Assembly (NCBI RefSeq): GCF_002734215.1
Contig: NZ_NSEB01000001.1
Span: 41,806 to 105,805 of the forward strand
Direction of reading: 5' to 3'
Source of the DNA: Fredinandcohnia onubensis
GTDB lineage: Bacteria > Bacillota > Bacilli > Bacillales > Bacillaceae_L
Length of the DNA stretch: 64,000 nucleotides
In this document: positions 17,770 to 29,179 of the stretch, piece by piece
How the letters are laid out: the number at the start of each line of letters is the position of its first letter
How positions within the stretch are numbered: position 1 is the first letter of the stretch
The notes under the pieces: model-generated
Told to the model about the DNA's origin: nothing
The model's database searches: none
Seen by the model: the letters and a program-made list of their open reading frames with translations, nothing else
Made by a program: the position numbers and the translations under genes

Positions 17770-19960
17770 TGCTCTCTTCCTCATACCCTAAACGATGATA
17801 AATTTCCTCGATGACTGTTTGGGCGGCGACTGGTATAACTGTACCAGGTCCAAAAATGGCAGCTGCCCCTTGTTCTTTCAAGTACTCATAATCCTGTGCA
17901 GGGATGACACCGCCAACAATCACAATAATATCCTCTCGTCCTAGTTTTCTAAGCTCTTCTATAAGCTGTGGGAGCAATGTTTTGTGGCCCGCAGCAAGAG
18001 AGCTCATTCCAATTACATGTACATCATTCTCCACTGCTTGTAGGGCTGTTTCTGCAGGTGTCTGGAATAAAGGGCCGATATCCACATCAAAACCAAGGTC
18101 CGCGAAGGCAGTAGCAATTACCTTTGCTCCCCGGTCATGTCCATCCTGACCCATTTTTGCAATCAGGATTCTCGGACGTCTTCCTTCGTTCTCCAAAAAC
18201 TCATCCGTCATATTCTTTACGTTCATAATTTCTTCCTCATTTGAATATTCAGAGCTATAGATTCCACTAATTGAACGAATAACGGCTTTATGTCTTTGCG
18301 ATGCTATTTCAACTGCATTTGAAATTTCTCCTAAAGTCGCACGAACTCTAGCCGCATTCACCGCTAACTCCAACAAATTCCCTTCTCCTGTTGCAACTGC
18401 GTTTGTAATAGCAGCTAATGCCTCATCGACTTTTTTGTCATCACGAGAAGCTTTTAAATCATTTAGTCTCTCAATTTGTTTCAAGCGAACTGCCGTATTA
18501 TCAATATCTAAAATATCAATGGGGTCCTCTTTTTGTAATCGATATTTATTCACACCAATAATGGTCTCTTTGCCAGAATCAATTCTTGCCTGGCGTCTAG
18601 CGGAAGCCTCCTCAATTCTCATTTTTGGTAGACCTGTTTCAATCGCTTTGGTCATTCCACCAAGCTCTTCAATCTCCTCAATATGCTTCCACGCTCTGTC
18701 CATAAGTTCCTTGGTTAAAGATTCTACATAATAGGAGCCACCCCACGGATCGATTACATTACAAATCCCCGTTTCATCTTGTAAATATAATTGCGTGTTT
18801 CGAGCGATACGGGCAGAAAAATCAGTTGGTAGTGCGATCGCCTCATCCAGTGCGTTTGTATGCAGGGATTGGGTATGACCAGAGACGGCAGCCAATGCTT
18901 CAATACATGTTCTTGTGACATTATTGTAAGGGTCTTGCTCGGTTAAGCTCCATCCTGAAGTTTGTGAATGTGTTCTTAAAGCAAGGGATTTTGGATTTTT
19001 CGGATTGAAGGCCTTCATCATTTGCGCCCAAATGAGTCGAGCTGCTCTCATCTTTGCAACTTCCATAAAATAATTCATGCCGATTGCCCAGAAAAAAGAT
19101 AAGCGAGGTGCAAAGGAATCAATGTCTATCCCCTTTTTAATTCCTGTTCGTACATATTCCAACCCATCTGCAAGGGTATATGCTAACTCAAGGTCTGCTG
19201 GTGCACCTGCTTCTTGCATATGATATCCAGAAATACTAATGCTATTGAACTTCGGCATCTTGTTAGACGTGTACTCAAAAATATCAGATATAATTCTCAT
19301 CGAAGTTTCTGGTGGGTAAATATACGTGTTTCGAACCATATATTCTTTTAATATATCATTCTGAATCGTTCCCGATAATTTTTCAGGAGGAACCCCCTGC
19401 TCTTCTGCAGTAACGATATAGAAAGCCATGATTGGAAGCACCGCACCATTCATCGTCATCGAAACACTCATTTGATCAAGTGGAATTCCATCAAATAATG
19501 TTTTCATATCAAGAATCGAGTCAATCGCTACTCCAGCTTTACCAACATCGCCAACAACACGAGGGTGGTCCGAATCATAGCCACGATGGGTAGCTAAGTC
19601 AAATGCAACAGAAAGGCCTTTTTGCCCCATTGCAAGATTTCGGCGGTAAAAAGCATTACTTTCCTCTGCAGTGGAAAACCCAGCGTACTGACGAACTGTC
19701 CATGGGCGATTGACATACATCGTTGGGTATGGCCCACGTAAGAATGGCGGAATACCAGGCATATAATCAAGATGAGTTAGCCCCTCCAAATCTTTTTCTG
19801 TATATAAAGGTTTTACCGCAATTTGTTCGTTTGTCTCAAATAGTAGATCCTCAATAGATTGTTTGATTTCTTTTTCTATTTTTTCAGTCCATTGTTCAGG
19901 AGTAGATGGTATATCCGACTTCTTTAACTTTATTTTGGAAAGATCAAGTCTTTTAGCCAT
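17762..19960 (-). CDS. mutB: Methylmalonyl-CoA mutase large (catalytic) subunit
   Basis: A 732-residue adenosylcobalamin enzyme that isomerises (R)-methylmalonyl-CoA to succinyl-CoA. The TIM-barrel half has [22 protein letters not shown] and the substrate-binding [24 protein letters not shown] region. The C-terminal B12 domain has [22 protein letters not shown], the DxHxxG cobalt-ligand motif, then GMSSLAAGH and GGVIP. All key motifs are present. The ATG follows GGGGGTGAAGCAAC. It overlaps mutA by eight bases and meaB by eight bases. Confidence 0.97.
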   Translation of the reverse strand: MAKRLDLSKIKLKKSDIPSTPEQWTEKIEKEIKQSIEDLLFETNEQIAVKPLYTEKDLEGLTHLDYMPGIPPFLRGPYPTMYVNRPWTVRQYAGFSTAEESNAFYRRNLAMGQKGLSVAFDLATHRGYDSDHPRVVGDVGKAGVAIDSILDMKTLFDGIPLDQMSVSMTMNGAVLPIMAFYIVTAEEQGVPPEKLSGTIQNDILKEYMVRNTYIYPPETSMRIISDIFEYTSNKMPKFNSISISGYHMQEAGAPADLELAYTLADGLEYVRTGIKKGIDIDSFAPRLSFFWAIGMNYFMEVAKMRAARLIWAQMMKAFNPKNPKSLALRTHSQTSGWSLTEQDPYNNVTRTCIEALAAVSGHTQSLHTNALDEAIALPTDFSARIARNTQLYLQDETGICNVIDPWGGSYYVESLTKELMDRAWKHIEEIEELGGMTKAIETGLPKMRIEEASARRQARIDSGKETIIGVNKYRLQKEDPIDILDIDNTAVRLKQIERLNDLKASRDDKKVDEALAAITNAVATGEGNLLELAVNAARVRATLGEISNAVEIASQRHKAVIRSISGIYSSEYSNEEEIMNVKNMTDEFLENEGRRPRILIAKMGQDGHDRGAKVIATAFADLGFDVDIGPLFQTPAETALQAVENDVHVIGMSSLAAGHKTLLPQLIEELRKLGREDIIVIVGGVIPAQDYEYLKEQGAAAIFGPGTVIPVAAQTVIEEIYHRLGYEEESNE

Positions 19961-21860
19961 GTTGCTTCACCCCCATCTCTTGTTGTAATTGATGTAAAAA
20001 CGCAAAACAATTTGTGCCAATATGGATAAAATCACTGATTCCCCCATTTAGAAAATGTGCCTCATCATCCGGTTTTCCAGCTAAAAAGAAGCGCAAGTCT
20101 TGGTTGAATTCTTTTAGTTCACCACATATTCTTAGAGCCATTTCTTTGTATGATTCGTCCTTCCCACAGAATACAAAAGTTTTAAGATTCATAGCCTTTG
20201 CACCTGCAATAGCTTCTTCAACTTTCAGATACCCATCATTTTTCAAAACTTGGAAACCTCCTGCCTCAAAGAACCCAGTAATGAAGTCTGCTCTTGGTTT
20301 ATGTTCAGGGATTGGACCTAAATTTACTATACCAACTCTAGGACGTTCACCAGTAGCCCGAAGATAATCCTCTGAAGCTTTTCTCAGTAGTTCAAAGCTT
20401 TCCGAAATTCTTACTGATGGAATTGGATTGATTAAAAAGGAAGACTCTGAGCTTTGCTTTTTGTCTTTTTGGTCTATTTCACCAATCGATGTTTCTTGAA
20501 TATTAGCATACATATTCGTGCCGACAATTTTATCTCTTCGGAGGTTTACATTTTTTTGTCTTTCCGATAGAACAGTTGAAATACTTTCTTGAACTCTTCC
20601 TGATTTTAAAGCTTCCAGCATTCCACCCTGAGACTCAATTTCATTTAATAGCCCCCATGCGCTCTCTGCCAGTTCGTTTGTCAAGGCTTCGACATACCAA
20701 GAGCCGCCTGCAGGGTCAATCACCCTATTTAAAAAGGATTCCTCGTGAAGAATCGCTTGTGTGTTTCTTGCAATTCTTCTCGAAAAAGAGTCCGAACTCT
20801 TGATAGGTTCATCAAATGCAGAAACGTGTAGGCTATCGATTCCACCAACAATTGCAGAAAAAGCTTCGGTAGTAGAACGTAGCATATTCACATATGGGTC
20901 GTGAATTGTTTTTGTAAATGCTGAGGTTCTTGCATGGATATGCATTTTTGAGGAATCTTCATTTCCTCCGTAAGCTTCAATAACTGTCGACCAAATCATC
21001 CTTGCAGCTCTTATTTTCGCAATTTCCATAAATACATTTGAACCAATTGAAAAAGTAAACGTCATACGTTGTGCTATTTCATCAATTGAATGCTTTCTAT
21101 CGAGTAATTCGCATATATATTCAATCCCAGTACCGATTGTATAAGCAAGTTCTTGTACCGCATTTGCGCCACCGTTATGATAAGGTGACCCTTTGACAAG
21201 AATCGTTCTCAAATTGGGTTGTTTCTCTGTTGCCCACTTTATAGACTCTGATAATTGTTCATAGGCAACTTCAAGTTTTGAAGGTAGCTGTCCATTTTCG
21301 GCTAGTATCGCGAGTGGGTCCATCCCGATCGTTCCTGTGAGAGAATCTTCTTTTGCATAAGATTCAATCAGTGATAAAAAAGGCAACAATTCCGTTTGTA
21401 CATCAATTAAGACTGGTGTATTTGACAATGAGATGCCATCAAAGGCTTCATGCATATCGTTTTCGTTATGTAAGGCCAGTCCCTCTCTCGGGTTATTTTC
21501 CGTTCGCAATGTAAAATGGATCATCGTTTGCCCATGTAGAAGTGCTTCCTTTAACGCGTTGTTGAATTCTATAGGCGTTTGTATGTCTATTTCCTGACTC
21601 ACATGCCATGGGTTGTTCACGTATCCAGTAGGTTTTGAACCACGCACTGTTGAGCCTTCTCCAGGCATATCTTTTAGAAACGGTATATGCTGAATGTCTT
21701 CCTTTGTATAAATAGGTTTTAGTGTAATTTTTTCATATGTTTTTTTATGTAATTTTTCAAGAGGCTTTCCTTTTAATGATTTTTCTGCTTCCTGTTTCCA
21801 TGTCTCATAATCTATGGATGGGAAGGTAATATCTTGGTATTTTTTCGATTTATTTGTCAC
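19953..21860 (-). CDS. mutA: Methylmalonyl-CoA mutase small subunit
   Basis: A 635-residue paralogue of MutB that forms the non-catalytic half of a heterodimeric mutase. It keeps the barrel outline (for example [13 protein letters not shown] where MutB has [13 protein letters not shown]) but lacks an intact cobalamin motif: [10 protein letters not shown] replaces [10 protein letters not shown]. The start chosen is GTG at 21858-21860, after GTAGGGGGAATCCTT; the longer frame would begin with TTG upstream of that ribosome site. It is the first gene of the operon and has its own promoter at 21899-21927. Confidence 0.93.
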   Translation of the reverse strand: MTNKSKKYQDITFPSIDYETWKQEAEKSLKGKPLEKLHKKTYEKITLKPIYTKEDIQHIPFLKDMPGEGSTVRGSKPTGYVNNPWHVSQEIDIQTPIEFNNALKEALLHGQTMIHFTLRTENNPREGLALHNENDMHEAFDGISLSNTPVLIDVQTELLPFLSLIESYAKEDSLTGTIGMDPLAILAENGQLPSKLEVAYEQLSESIKWATEKQPNLRTILVKGSPYHNGGANAVQELAYTIGTGIEYICELLDRKHSIDEIAQRMTFTFSIGSNVFMEIAKIRAARMIWSTVIEAYGGNEDSSKMHIHARTSAFTKTIHDPYVNMLRSTTEAFSAIVGGIDSLHVSAFDEPIKSSDSFSRRIARNTQAILHEESFLNRVIDPAGGSWYVEALTNELAESAWGLLNEIESQGGMLEALKSGRVQESISTVLSERQKNVNLRRDKIVGTNMYANIQETSIGEIDQKDKKQSSESSFLINPIPSVRISESFELLRKASEDYLRATGERPRVGIVNLGPIPEHKPRADFITGFFEAGGFQVLKNDGYLKVEEAIAGAKAMNLKTFVFCGKDESYKEMALRICGELKEFNQDLRFFLAGKPDDEAHFLNGGISDFIHIGTNCFAFLHQLQQEMGVKQHG

Positions 21861-21898
21861 AAGGATTCCCCCTACCTTCGTAATCGTTTTCAACTATA

Positions 21899-21927
21899 AT
21901 TTTAGTATATAAAATGGGATGTCGCAA
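21899..21927 (-). promoter_or_regulatory. SigA promoter of mutA-mutB-meaB
   Basis: On the minus strand TTGCGA (21922-21927) and TAAAAT (21899-21904) are exactly 17 bases apart, immediately downstream of the bkdB terminator. Confidence 0.55.
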
Positions 21928-21941
21928 TGAATAGATAAAAG

Positions 21942-21970
21942 TTAAAAGACACTGCCTAGGCAATGTCTTT
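21942..21970 (-). terminator. Terminator of the bkd operon
   Basis: Stem AAAGACACTGCC / GGCAATGTCTTT with the TA-centred loop, overlapping the bkdB stop codon; the minus strand continues TTTTAACTTTT. It separates bkd from mutAB. Confidence 0.75.
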
Positions 21971-23252
21971 AGTAAATAGATGTATTTTCTTTTGTGGTAG
22001 TTTCAATGATTTCCTTGACTCGTGCTAAGAATCGTCCTGCAATAAGTCCGTCTAACACACGGTGGTCAAGAGACATACAGAGATTCACCATATCACGAAC
22101 GGCAATCATTCCATTAATGATTACTGGTCGTTGTACGATTGATTCAACCTGCAAAATGGCTGCTTGTGGATAATTGATAATCCCCATTGACTGGATTGAA
22201 CCAAATGAACCTGTATTATTCACTGTGAAGGTACCGCCCTGCATATCGTCAGCAGAAAGCTTCCCAGCTCGAACCTTTGTTGCAAGTTCAGTAATTTCCC
22301 TTGCAATCCCTTTTATTGATTTTTCGTCCGCATTCTTAATAACTGGAACAAATAGAGCATCTTCTGTGGCAACGGCAATTGAAATATTAATATCCTTTTT
22401 CTGAATAATTTTATCTCCTGCCCACATTGAATTTATTTGTGGAAATTCCTTGAGCGCTTGAGCTACTGCTTTTACGAAAAACGCAAAGAATGTAAGGTTA
22501 AACCCTTCTTTTTGTTTAAAATCATTTTTAATAGAATTTCTGTATGCGACCATATTGGTAGCATCCACTTCAATCATGGTCCATGCATGTGGAGCTTCAT
22601 GCTTACTACGTAACATATTTGCCGCAATCGCTTTACGCACCCCTGTTACTGGTATTTCAACATCACCAACTGCAACAGGTACATTAGATGGTGAGGCAGG
22701 CCTACTAGTTTGTGGACTAGCAACAGGTTGACTAGTAGGTTTAGACTCTACTGTTTCTACTTGCTGACCTGCTGTAGGTATCTGACCAGACTCAATCAAC
22801 TTTTGGAGATCCTTACGTGTTATTCTACCGCTTGCTCCAGTTCCTTTTACCTGAGTTAGATCGATATTATGTTCCTGTGAAAGCTTTAGAACGGCCGGTG
22901 AATAGCGTAATTTTTGAGAAGTATCACTTTGCTCTGCCACTACATTTGTAGCTTTTTCAGAAGTGACCTCCTTATCAGTGCTTGGGGTTGACTTCTGATC
23001 AGTTTCACTTCCTGCCGTTTCAATCACACAGATTACTTCACCTACTGCTAGAGTTTCTCCTTCTTCTGCAATAAGCTCTTTTATCGTTCCTGAAAACGAG
23101 GAAGGTACCTCTGCATTCACTTTATCTGTCATTACCTCAGCTAATGGATCATATTTGTTTACTGTATCTCCAACTGCGACAAGCCATTTACTAATGGTGC
23201 CCTCTGTAACACTCTCACCGAGTTGGGGCATTGTTATTTTTTCAGTCGCCAA
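21969..23252 (-). CDS. bkdB: Branched-chain 2-oxo acid dehydrogenase E2 (lipoyl acyltransferase)
   Basis: A 427-residue E2 core protein. The lipoyl domain (1-77) has the swinging-arm lysine in MTDKVNAEVPS. A charged and then Pro/Ser/Thr-rich linker follows. The E3/E1-binding domain near 114-150 reads YSPAVLKLSQEHNIDLTQV, and the catalytic domain ends with the HRVLDG motif containing the active-site His and Asp. It moves acyl groups from the decarboxylated oxo acid to CoA, giving isobutyryl-, isovaleryl- and 2-methylbutyryl-CoA. The start is TTG, eight bases after GAGGAGG. It is the last gene of the operon. Confidence 0.95.
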   Translation of the reverse strand: MATEKITMPQLGESVTEGTISKWLVAVGDTVNKYDPLAEVMTDKVNAEVPSSFSGTIKELIAEEGETLAVGEVICVIETAGSETDQKSTPSTDKEVTSEKATNVVAEQSDTSQKLRYSPAVLKLSQEHNIDLTQVKGTGASGRITRKDLQKLIESGQIPTAGQQVETVESKPTSQPVASPQTSRPASPSNVPVAVGDVEIPVTGVRKAIAANMLRSKHEAPHAWTMIEVDATNMVAYRNSIKNDFKQKEGFNLTFFAFFVKAVAQALKEFPQINSMWAGDKIIQKKDINISIAVATEDALFVPVIKNADEKSIKGIAREITELATKVRAGKLSADDMQGGTFTVNNTGSFGSIQSMGIINYPQAAILQVESIVQRPVIINGMIAVRDMVNLCMSLDHRVLDGLIAGRFLARVKEIIETTTKENTSIY

Positions 23253-23305
23253 TCATGAAACCTCCTCATTTAAGCAGAATTACATTCTGCGCAAATAAAA
23301 TAAAT

Positions 23306-24289
23306 TTAGTATTCAGCAAGCTCTCTCATTGCTTTTTCGACTTTGTCTGGGTTCACCATGAAGTATTTTTCCATTGTTGGTGCGTATGGCATAGCAGGTA
23401 CTTCTGGACCGGCAAGTCGCTTGATTGGTGCATCTAATTCAAATAAACAATTCTCAGCAATGATTGCAGAAACTTCACTTATAATACTTCCTTCTTTATT
23501 GTCTTCTGTTAACAGTAAGACTTTGCCCGTCTTTGAAGCTGCTTCAATAATTGCTTCTTTATCAAGCGGATATACGGTACGCAAATCAAGAATATGCGCT
23601 TGAATTCCATCCTTTGCAAGACGCTCAGCAGCCTGCAAAGCAAAATGCACACACAATCCATACGTAATTACCGTAATATCGTCACCCTCACGCTTCACAT
23701 CTGCCTTACCAATTGGCAATACATAGTCATCATCTGGTACCTCGCCTTTAATTAAGCGATAAGCACGTTTATGTTCGAAGAATAAAACTGGGTCTTCATC
23801 ACGAATAGCAGCCTTTAACAAGCCTTTTACATCATAAGGAGTAGATGGCATTACAATTTTCAAGCCCGGTTGGTTTGCAAAAACCGCTTCAACTGATTGT
23901 GAATGATAAAGTGCACCATGGACTCCCCCACCATATGGAGCACGAATAGTAATTGGACAACTCCAATCATTGTTCGAACGATATCGTATTTTAGCGGCTT
24001 CAGAAATAATTTGGTTGACTGCAGGCATTATAAAATCTGCAAATTGCATTTCAGCAATAGGTCTCATTCCATACATTGCTGCACCAATTCCAACTCCTGC
24101 AATGGCTGACTCAGCTAGAGGGGTGTCAATTACACGTTGCTCCCCAAATTTTTCATATAGCCCACTTGTCGCCTTAAACACTCCACCTTTTTTTCCAACA
24201 TCCTCTCCCAATATAAAAACTTTAGGATCACGTTCCATTTCTTCACGAATTGCCATCGTCACGGCATCAATATATGAAATTACAGCCAT
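23306..24289 (-). CDS. bkdAB: Branched-chain 2-oxo acid dehydrogenase E1 beta
   Basis: A 327-residue transketolase-like subunit that builds the thiamine diphosphate site with E1 alpha. Typical blocks are FILGEDVGKKGGVFKAT (about 25-41), DTPLAESAIAGVGIGAA with the glutamate that activates the cofactor, ADFIMPAVNQI and RAPYGGGVHGALYHSQS. Length is normal. The ATG follows AAGGGGGAAAAAGA. It is 12 bases after bkdAA in the operon. Confidence 0.96.
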   Translation of the reverse strand: MAVISYIDAVTMAIREEMERDPKVFILGEDVGKKGGVFKATSGLYEKFGEQRVIDTPLAESAIAGVGIGAAMYGMRPIAEMQFADFIMPAVNQIISEAAKIRYRSNNDWSCPITIRAPYGGGVHGALYHSQSVEAVFANQPGLKIVMPSTPYDVKGLLKAAIRDEDPVLFFEHKRAYRLIKGEVPDDDYVLPIGKADVKREGDDITVITYGLCVHFALQAAERLAKDGIQAHILDLRTVYPLDKEAIIEAASKTGKVLLLTEDNKEGSIISEVSAIIAENCLFELDAPIKRLAGPEVPAMPYAPTMEKYFMVNPDKVEKAMRELAEY

Positions 24290-24301
24290 TCTTTTTCCCC
24301 C

Positions 24302-25297
24302 TTACTGTTCAGCGTAAACATATTTTAGAGCATGCTCTGGCTCCGCGTATGGAGCATTTTCTGCATAGTCTGTTGCTTCGTTAACAAGCTTCGCAATACG
24401 GTCTATGATTTCCTGTTCTTTTGCCTTATCTAGTACTCCTACTTCCTTTAAATAAGCTGCAAAAGAGAGGATTGGATCATTTTTCTTTGCTTCTGCCACT
24501 TCTTCCTGCTCACGATATGCACGATCATCATCATCAGATGAGTGTGCAGTCAGACGATACGAAATAGTCTCAACTAAGGTTGGTCCTTCCCCCTTACGGC
24601 CTCTGTCTGCTGCTTCTTTCACTGCTTTATATACTTCAAGAGGATCATTTCCATCAACAGTTACACCGGGCATACCATATCCAATGGCACGATCGGAAAT
24701 CTTTTCACAGGCTACCTGTTTTTCATACGGAACAGAAATGGCGTATTTATTATTTTCACACATGAAGATAACGGGTAGTTTGTGGACGGCTGCGAAATTC
24801 GCACCTTCATGAAAGTCGCCTTGGTTAGATGAACCTTCACCGAATGTAACAAAAGTAACTAAATCTTTTCCTTCCATCCTTCCCCCTAAGGCTACACCAA
24901 CTGCGTGAGGAACCTGTGTAGTAACTGGAGACGAACCCGTTACAATACGGTTTTTCTTTTGACCAAAATGACCAGGCATTTGACGTCCACCTGAATTTGG
25001 GTCTTCAGCCTTTGCAAATGCAGACAACATCAATTCCTTTGCCGTCATTCCAAATGTAAGTACCACTCCCATATCCCGGTAATATGGCAATACATAATCT
25101 TTTTCGCGTTCTAGGGCAAATGCCGCACCTACTTGTGCTGCTTCTTGACCTTGACAGGAAATGACAAATGGAATTTTACCTGCACGGTTTAATAACCACA
25201 TTCTCTCATCTATTTTTCTTGCTAAAAGCATCGTTTCATACATTTCAAGAACTGCATCATCACTTAACCCCAATGCTTGATGACGATTTTCGGACAT
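24302..25297 (-). CDS. bkdAA: Branched-chain 2-oxo acid dehydrogenase E1 alpha
   Basis: A 331-residue thiamine-diphosphate-binding subunit. The cofactor motif GDG...N appears as FGEGSSNQGDFHEGANFAAVHKLPVIFMCENN, with E replacing the usual D at the second position of GDG as is common in this family. Phosphorylation-loop-like TISYRLTAHSSDDDDRAYR lies near 245-265. The ATG follows AAGGAGGTCTTTTC. It decarboxylates the oxo acids of Val, Ile and Leu. Confidence 0.96.
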   Translation of the reverse strand: MSENRHQALGLSDDAVLEMYETMLLARKIDERMWLLNRAGKIPFVISCQGQEAAQVGAAFALEREKDYVLPYYRDMGVVLTFGMTAKELMLSAFAKAEDPNSGGRQMPGHFGQKKNRIVTGSSPVTTQVPHAVGVALGGRMEGKDLVTFVTFGEGSSNQGDFHEGANFAAVHKLPVIFMCENNKYAISVPYEKQVACEKISDRAIGYGMPGVTVDGNDPLEVYKAVKEAADRGRKGEGPTLVETISYRLTAHSSDDDDRAYREQEEVAEAKKNDPILSFAAYLKEVGVLDKAKEQEIIDRIAKLVNEATDYAENAPYAEPEHALKYVYAEQ

Positions 25298-25377
25298 GAA
25301 AAGACCTCCTTAAAAAATCATAATTTTCGCAGGTTGGACAAGCCCGCTAATTAAAAAATATTAAAATCCGAACCAAA

Positions 25378-26799
25378 TTATGCGTGTATGGCTTTACCAT
25401 CAACAGCTAAAGCAGCTTCCCCAATCGCTTCAGACAAGGTTGGATGAGGGTGTATGGTGTGTGCAACCTCCCATGGAGTTGCATCTAGGACTCTTGCTAA
25501 TCCAGCCTCTGAAATCATATCCGTTACATGTGGCCCGATCATATGAACACCTAGTAAATCGTCTGTAGCTTCATCAACAACAAGTTTTACAAATCCATCA
25601 GATTCACCAAAAACAAGGGCTTTCCCAATTGCTCTAAATGAAAACTTCCCGACTTTCACTGTGTAGCCTTTATCTTTCGCTTCCTCTTCTGTAAAACCAA
25701 CACTCGCTACTTCAGGATTACTGTATACACATTTAGATACAAGTGAATAGTCAATCGGCATCGGATTCTCACCAGCAATATGCTCAACCGCTACTATTCC
25801 CTCATGGGATGCAACATGTGCAAGTTGAAGGCCTCCAATTACGTCTCCAATTGCGTAAATATGAGACTCTTTCGTTTGGAAAAATTCATTTGTTTTGATA
25901 TACCCTTTTTCTACAACAATCTCCGTATTTTCAAGGCCAATATTTTCTACATTTGCTTGTCGACCGACAGATACAAGAACCTTTTCTGCTGAAAAAGTTT
26001 TTATTTCCCCTTTTTGCTCAGCTTGAATTGTAATTCCTTCTCCTTTTTCAAGGGTCTCTGGCAATACTTTTGCACCTGTAACAATTTTTACGCCTTTTTT
26101 CTTAAGCAATCGCTGCATTTCCTTTGAAACTTCATGATCCTCGGTTGGAAGAATTCGATTCGCATACTCAAGGACTGTAACTTCAACACCGAAATCGTGC
26201 AGCATTGACGCCCATTCAATTCCTATTACACCTCCGCCAACAATGACTATTGATCTTGGCAGACTCTCCATTTGAAGAGCTTCATCAGAAGTTAAAACGT
26301 ATTCCCCATCAATTTCAAGTCCAGGTAACGAACGCGGTCTAGACCCTGTTGCAATAATTACATTTTTAGGAATCAACATTTCATTTTCTTCGCCATTATT
26401 CATTTCGACTGAAATTGTTCCAGGCATTGGTGAAAATATAGATGGGCCTAAGATGCGTCCAAATCCGTCAACGACATCGATTTTCCCTTGTTTCATTAAA
26501 TGTTGAACACCTTTATAAAGTTGCTCTGTGATTTTATCTTTTCGTTCCTGTACTTTTGAAAAATCAAGTGAAACATCTTTTGTGATAACCCCAAATTCTT
26601 CACTTCTTTTCGTTGTTGCATACACTTCAGCACTTCTAAGTAGAGCTTTACTTGGGATGCATCCTGCATGTAAACAGGTTCCTCCAAGCTTACCTTTTTC
26701 TACTACTGCCACTTTCAGTCCCAGTTGTGAGGCACGAATGGCAGCTACATAACCACCGGTCCCGCCTCCTAAAATTACTAAATCATATTCTTTTGACAT
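25378..26799 (-). CDS. lpdV: Dihydrolipoamide dehydrogenase of the bkd complex (E3)
   Basis: A 473-residue FAD disulfide reductase. The FAD-binding GGGTGGYVAAIRASQLG is followed by the redox pair in GGTCLHAGCIPSKALL. The NAD site GGGVIGIEWASMLHDFG and the C-terminal HPHPTLSEA with the catalytic base His-Glu are all present. It re-oxidises dihydrolipoyl E2 with NAD+. It lies between buk and bkdAA, as in B. subtilis, so it is the dedicated E3 rather than the pyruvate dehydrogenase one. Confidence 0.96.
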   Translation of the reverse strand: MSKEYDLVILGGGTGGYVAAIRASQLGLKVAVVEKGKLGGTCLHAGCIPSKALLRSAEVYATTKRSEEFGVITKDVSLDFSKVQERKDKITEQLYKGVQHLMKQGKIDVVDGFGRILGPSIFSPMPGTISVEMNNGEENEMLIPKNVIIATGSRPRSLPGLEIDGEYVLTSDEALQMESLPRSIVIVGGGVIGIEWASMLHDFGVEVTVLEYANRILPTEDHEVSKEMQRLLKKKGVKIVTGAKVLPETLEKGEGITIQAEQKGEIKTFSAEKVLVSVGRQANVENIGLENTEIVVEKGYIKTNEFFQTKESHIYAIGDVIGGLQLAHVASHEGIVAVEHIAGENPMPIDYSLVSKCVYSNPEVASVGFTEEEAKDKGYTVKVGKFSFRAIGKALVFGESDGFVKLVVDEATDDLLGVHMIGPHVTDMISEAGLARVLDATPWEVAHTIHPHPTLSEAIGEAALAVDGKAIHA

Positions 26800-26821
26800 T
26801 ATTACTCACCTTCTTAAGCAC

Positions 26822-27931
26822 CTATTTTAATACCGGGGTTTGAAGTGGTTTTCCTGGATAATCTTTTTCCTTCTCTTCCCCTTGCAGTACACGTAATGCT
26901 CCCTCCGCCAGTGCCCTTAGTTCATTTTCTCCTGGCTGGACGATGACATCCGCAATCCAATTCACTCGGTTAGAAATTTCAGATATAAACTCATTCCCGT
27001 AGGCTAAGCCACCAGTTAGAATAATGGCATCAACACGTCCAGATAAGGCTGCACTAGCTGCTCCTATTTCTTTGGAGATTTGGTAGGCCATTGCCTGGTA
27101 GACTAATTTCGCCTTTTCATCTCCTTGTTTAATCATTTTTTCGACTTCGATTGCATTATTTGTACCGAGATATCCTACCAATCCACCATGACCTACAAGC
27201 TTTTTCATGATTTCTTCTCGAAAATATTGACCAGAAAAACAGAGGTCGATTAAATCCCCCGCAGGAACTGTCCCAGCACGTTCTGGGCTAAATGGTCCAT
27301 CACCATGCAACCCATTATTAACGTCCACGACTTTACCTTTTTTATGGACACCGACAGTAATTCCTCCGCCCATATGAGTGACAATTAAATTTAAGTCCTC
27401 ATATTTTTTTCCGAGATCCTTTGCAATTCTTCGTGCAACTGCCTTTTGATTTAAAGCATGAAAAATGCTTCTTCTCTCAATCAAATCAAAGCCCGATATT
27501 CTAGCAATCGGTTCAAGTTCATCAACAACAACTGGATCGACAATATATGGAGGAATGTTTAAGCCAGATGCAATTTCATATGCTAATATACCCCCGAGGT
27601 TTGAAGCATGCTGACCCGCATAACCAATACGCAAATCATGTAGCATTTCATCATTGACCTTGTAAGTACCACCTTGAATGGGTTTTAACAACCCACCTCT
27701 TCCACAGACGGCATTTAATTTTGAAATATTTATACCCTCATTATCTAACGTTTCGAGAATCGTTGTTTTTCGAAATTCATATTGATCGATGATATTTTCA
27801 TAAGCGTCTAATTCAGACACATCATGTCTAATCGTTTTCTCAAAAACCGAAAGTTCATTATCATATACGCCAATTTTCGTTGATGTTGACCCAGGATTGA
27901 TAACGAGAATTCGATATTCTTTGTCCTGCAA
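26822..27931 (-). CDS. buk: Butyrate kinase
   Basis: A 369-residue ASKHA-fold kinase. It converts branched or straight short-chain acyl phosphates plus ADP to the acid plus ATP, paired with Ptb. Motifs: [16 protein letters not shown] at the N-terminus, [36 protein letters not shown] in the middle, LTGGLAYG near 315. The frame extends 17 codons further upstream, but GGAGG at eight bases points to a TTG start at 27929-27931 giving [15 protein letters not shown], which fits the family N-terminus; the ATG at 27895-type positions inside the site would add residues not seen in relatives. Treat the start as likely, not certain. Confidence 0.93.
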   Translation of the reverse strand: MQDKEYRILVINPGSTSTKIGVYDNELSVFEKTIRHDVSELDAYENIIDQYEFRKTTILETLDNEGINISKLNAVCGRGGLLKPIQGGTYKVNDEMLHDLRIGYAGQHASNLGGILAYEIASGLNIPPYIVDPVVVDELEPIARISGFDLIERRSIFHALNQKAVARRIAKDLGKKYEDLNLIVTHMGGGITVGVHKKGKVVDVNNGLHGDGPFSPERAGTVPAGDLIDLCFSGQYFREEIMKKLVGHGGLVGYLGTNNAIEVEKMIKQGDEKAKLVYQAMAYQISKEIGAASAALSGRVDAIILTGGLAYGNEFISEISNRVNWIADVIVQPGENELRALAEGALRVLQGEEKEKDYPGKPLQTPVLK

Positions 27932-28001
27932 TATTGAAACCTCCATCTGCTTAAAGCTGTGCTCCGTTTGTTTTGCATTCATGTTTGCAACTTATGAAGG
28001 T

Positions 28002-28035
28002 AAAAAGGAGGAAAAGCTTTGCTTAAGCCTTCCCC
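28002..28035 (-). terminator. Possible attenuator hairpin between bcd and buk
   Basis: On the minus strand a purine-rich arm GGGGGAAGGC pairs imperfectly with GCTTTTCCTCC, followed by five T, 12 bases after the bcd stop. It could reduce read-through into the lower operon. Confidence 0.35.
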
Positions 28036-28047
28036 CACTACAAGCCT

Positions 28048-29145
28048 TTACTTTCTGCGACTTAAAATGTGGTGCCCGTTTTGTAAAAACTGGCTTCTAG
28101 AGTTTCTCATTCTTTCGATACGTTCCTCTGCCAATCGATCTGCCGCTTGGTAGGTTGGAATACCGTCTCTTTTTGCAATTTCAATTACTTTGGCAATTGT
28201 GTCATAAATGGATTCTACCTTTTTAAGAGCACGGTCTTGGTTGTACCCATATAATTCATCTGCAACATTAATAACTCCACCAGCATTAATAACATAATCA
28301 GGAGCGTAAACGATTCCTAATTCATGAATCGTGTCACCATGACGAGGTTCTTTTAACTGATTGTTTGCAGACCCAGCAATAACCTTTGCTTTTATTTGTG
28401 GAATTGTTTCATCATTTACTGTAGCGCCGAGTGCACAAGGTGCATAAATATCGCAATCCACCCCATAAATTTCGTTAGGGTCCACTGCTTTGGCACCAAA
28501 ATCTCTTACGGCACGATCTACTGCATCTTTATTTATATCTGTTACGATTAAATTTGCTCCTTCTTCATGAAGGTATTTACAAAGTGTGTACGCCACATTT
28601 CCTACACCTTGAACAGCTATTATCTTTCCTTCAAGTGAATCCGAACCAAATGCTTCTTTTGCAGCAGCCTTCATGCCGCGGTATACACCAAATGCGGTTA
28701 CCGGAGATGGGTTTCCTGATGATCCAAACGCTGGTGAGATACCTGTTACAAAATCGGTTTCTTCGTGGATAATGTCCATATCTGCAACAGTAGTACCAAC
28801 ATCTTCAGCGGTAATATATCGGCCATTTAGCCCTTGTATATAGCGTCCAAATGCACGGAACATTTCTTCATTTTTATCCTTGCGTGGGTCACCAATTATA
28901 ACTGTTTTACCTCCACCTAAATTTAATCCAGCAGCGGCATTTTTATATGTCATACCCTTCGCTAATCTGAGCGCATCCTCAATTGCATCTTCCTCTGAAG
29001 CATATGTCCACATACGAGTACCACCAAGCGCTGGCCCCAACGTTGTATCGTGAATAGCGATAATTGCCTTTAGTCCAGATTGTTTGTCCTGACAAAATAC
29101 TAATTGCTCATAATCATATTTTTCCATATAAGAAAAGATTTCCAT
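28048..29145 (-). CDS. bcd: Branched-chain amino acid (leucine/valine) dehydrogenase
   Basis: A 365-residue Glu/Leu/Phe/Val dehydrogenase. K80 in [14 protein letters not shown] and K68 in MTYKNAAAG are the substrate and catalytic lysines. The NAD fold has [26 protein letters not shown], with D at the end of beta 2 indicating NAD+. It deaminates Leu, Val and Ile to the oxo acids used by the bkd complex. The ATG follows GGAGGAACATACAA. Length is one residue longer than common LeuDH. Confidence 0.96.
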   Translation of the reverse strand: MEIFSYMEKYDYEQLVFCQDKQSGLKAIIAIHDTTLGPALGGTRMWTYASEEDAIEDALRLAKGMTYKNAAAGLNLGGGKTVIIGDPRKDKNEEMFRAFGRYIQGLNGRYITAEDVGTTVADMDIIHEETDFVTGISPAFGSSGNPSPVTAFGVYRGMKAAAKEAFGSDSLEGKIIAVQGVGNVAYTLCKYLHEEGANLIVTDINKDAVDRAVRDFGAKAVDPNEIYGVDCDIYAPCALGATVNDETIPQIKAKVIAGSANNQLKEPRHGDTIHELGIVYAPDYVINAGGVINVADELYGYNQDRALKKVESIYDTIAKVIEIAKRDGIPTYQAADRLAEERIERMRNSRSQFLQNGHHILSRRK

Positions 29146-29179
29146 TTGTATGTTCCTCCCAAGATTGACTAAAAGTTGA

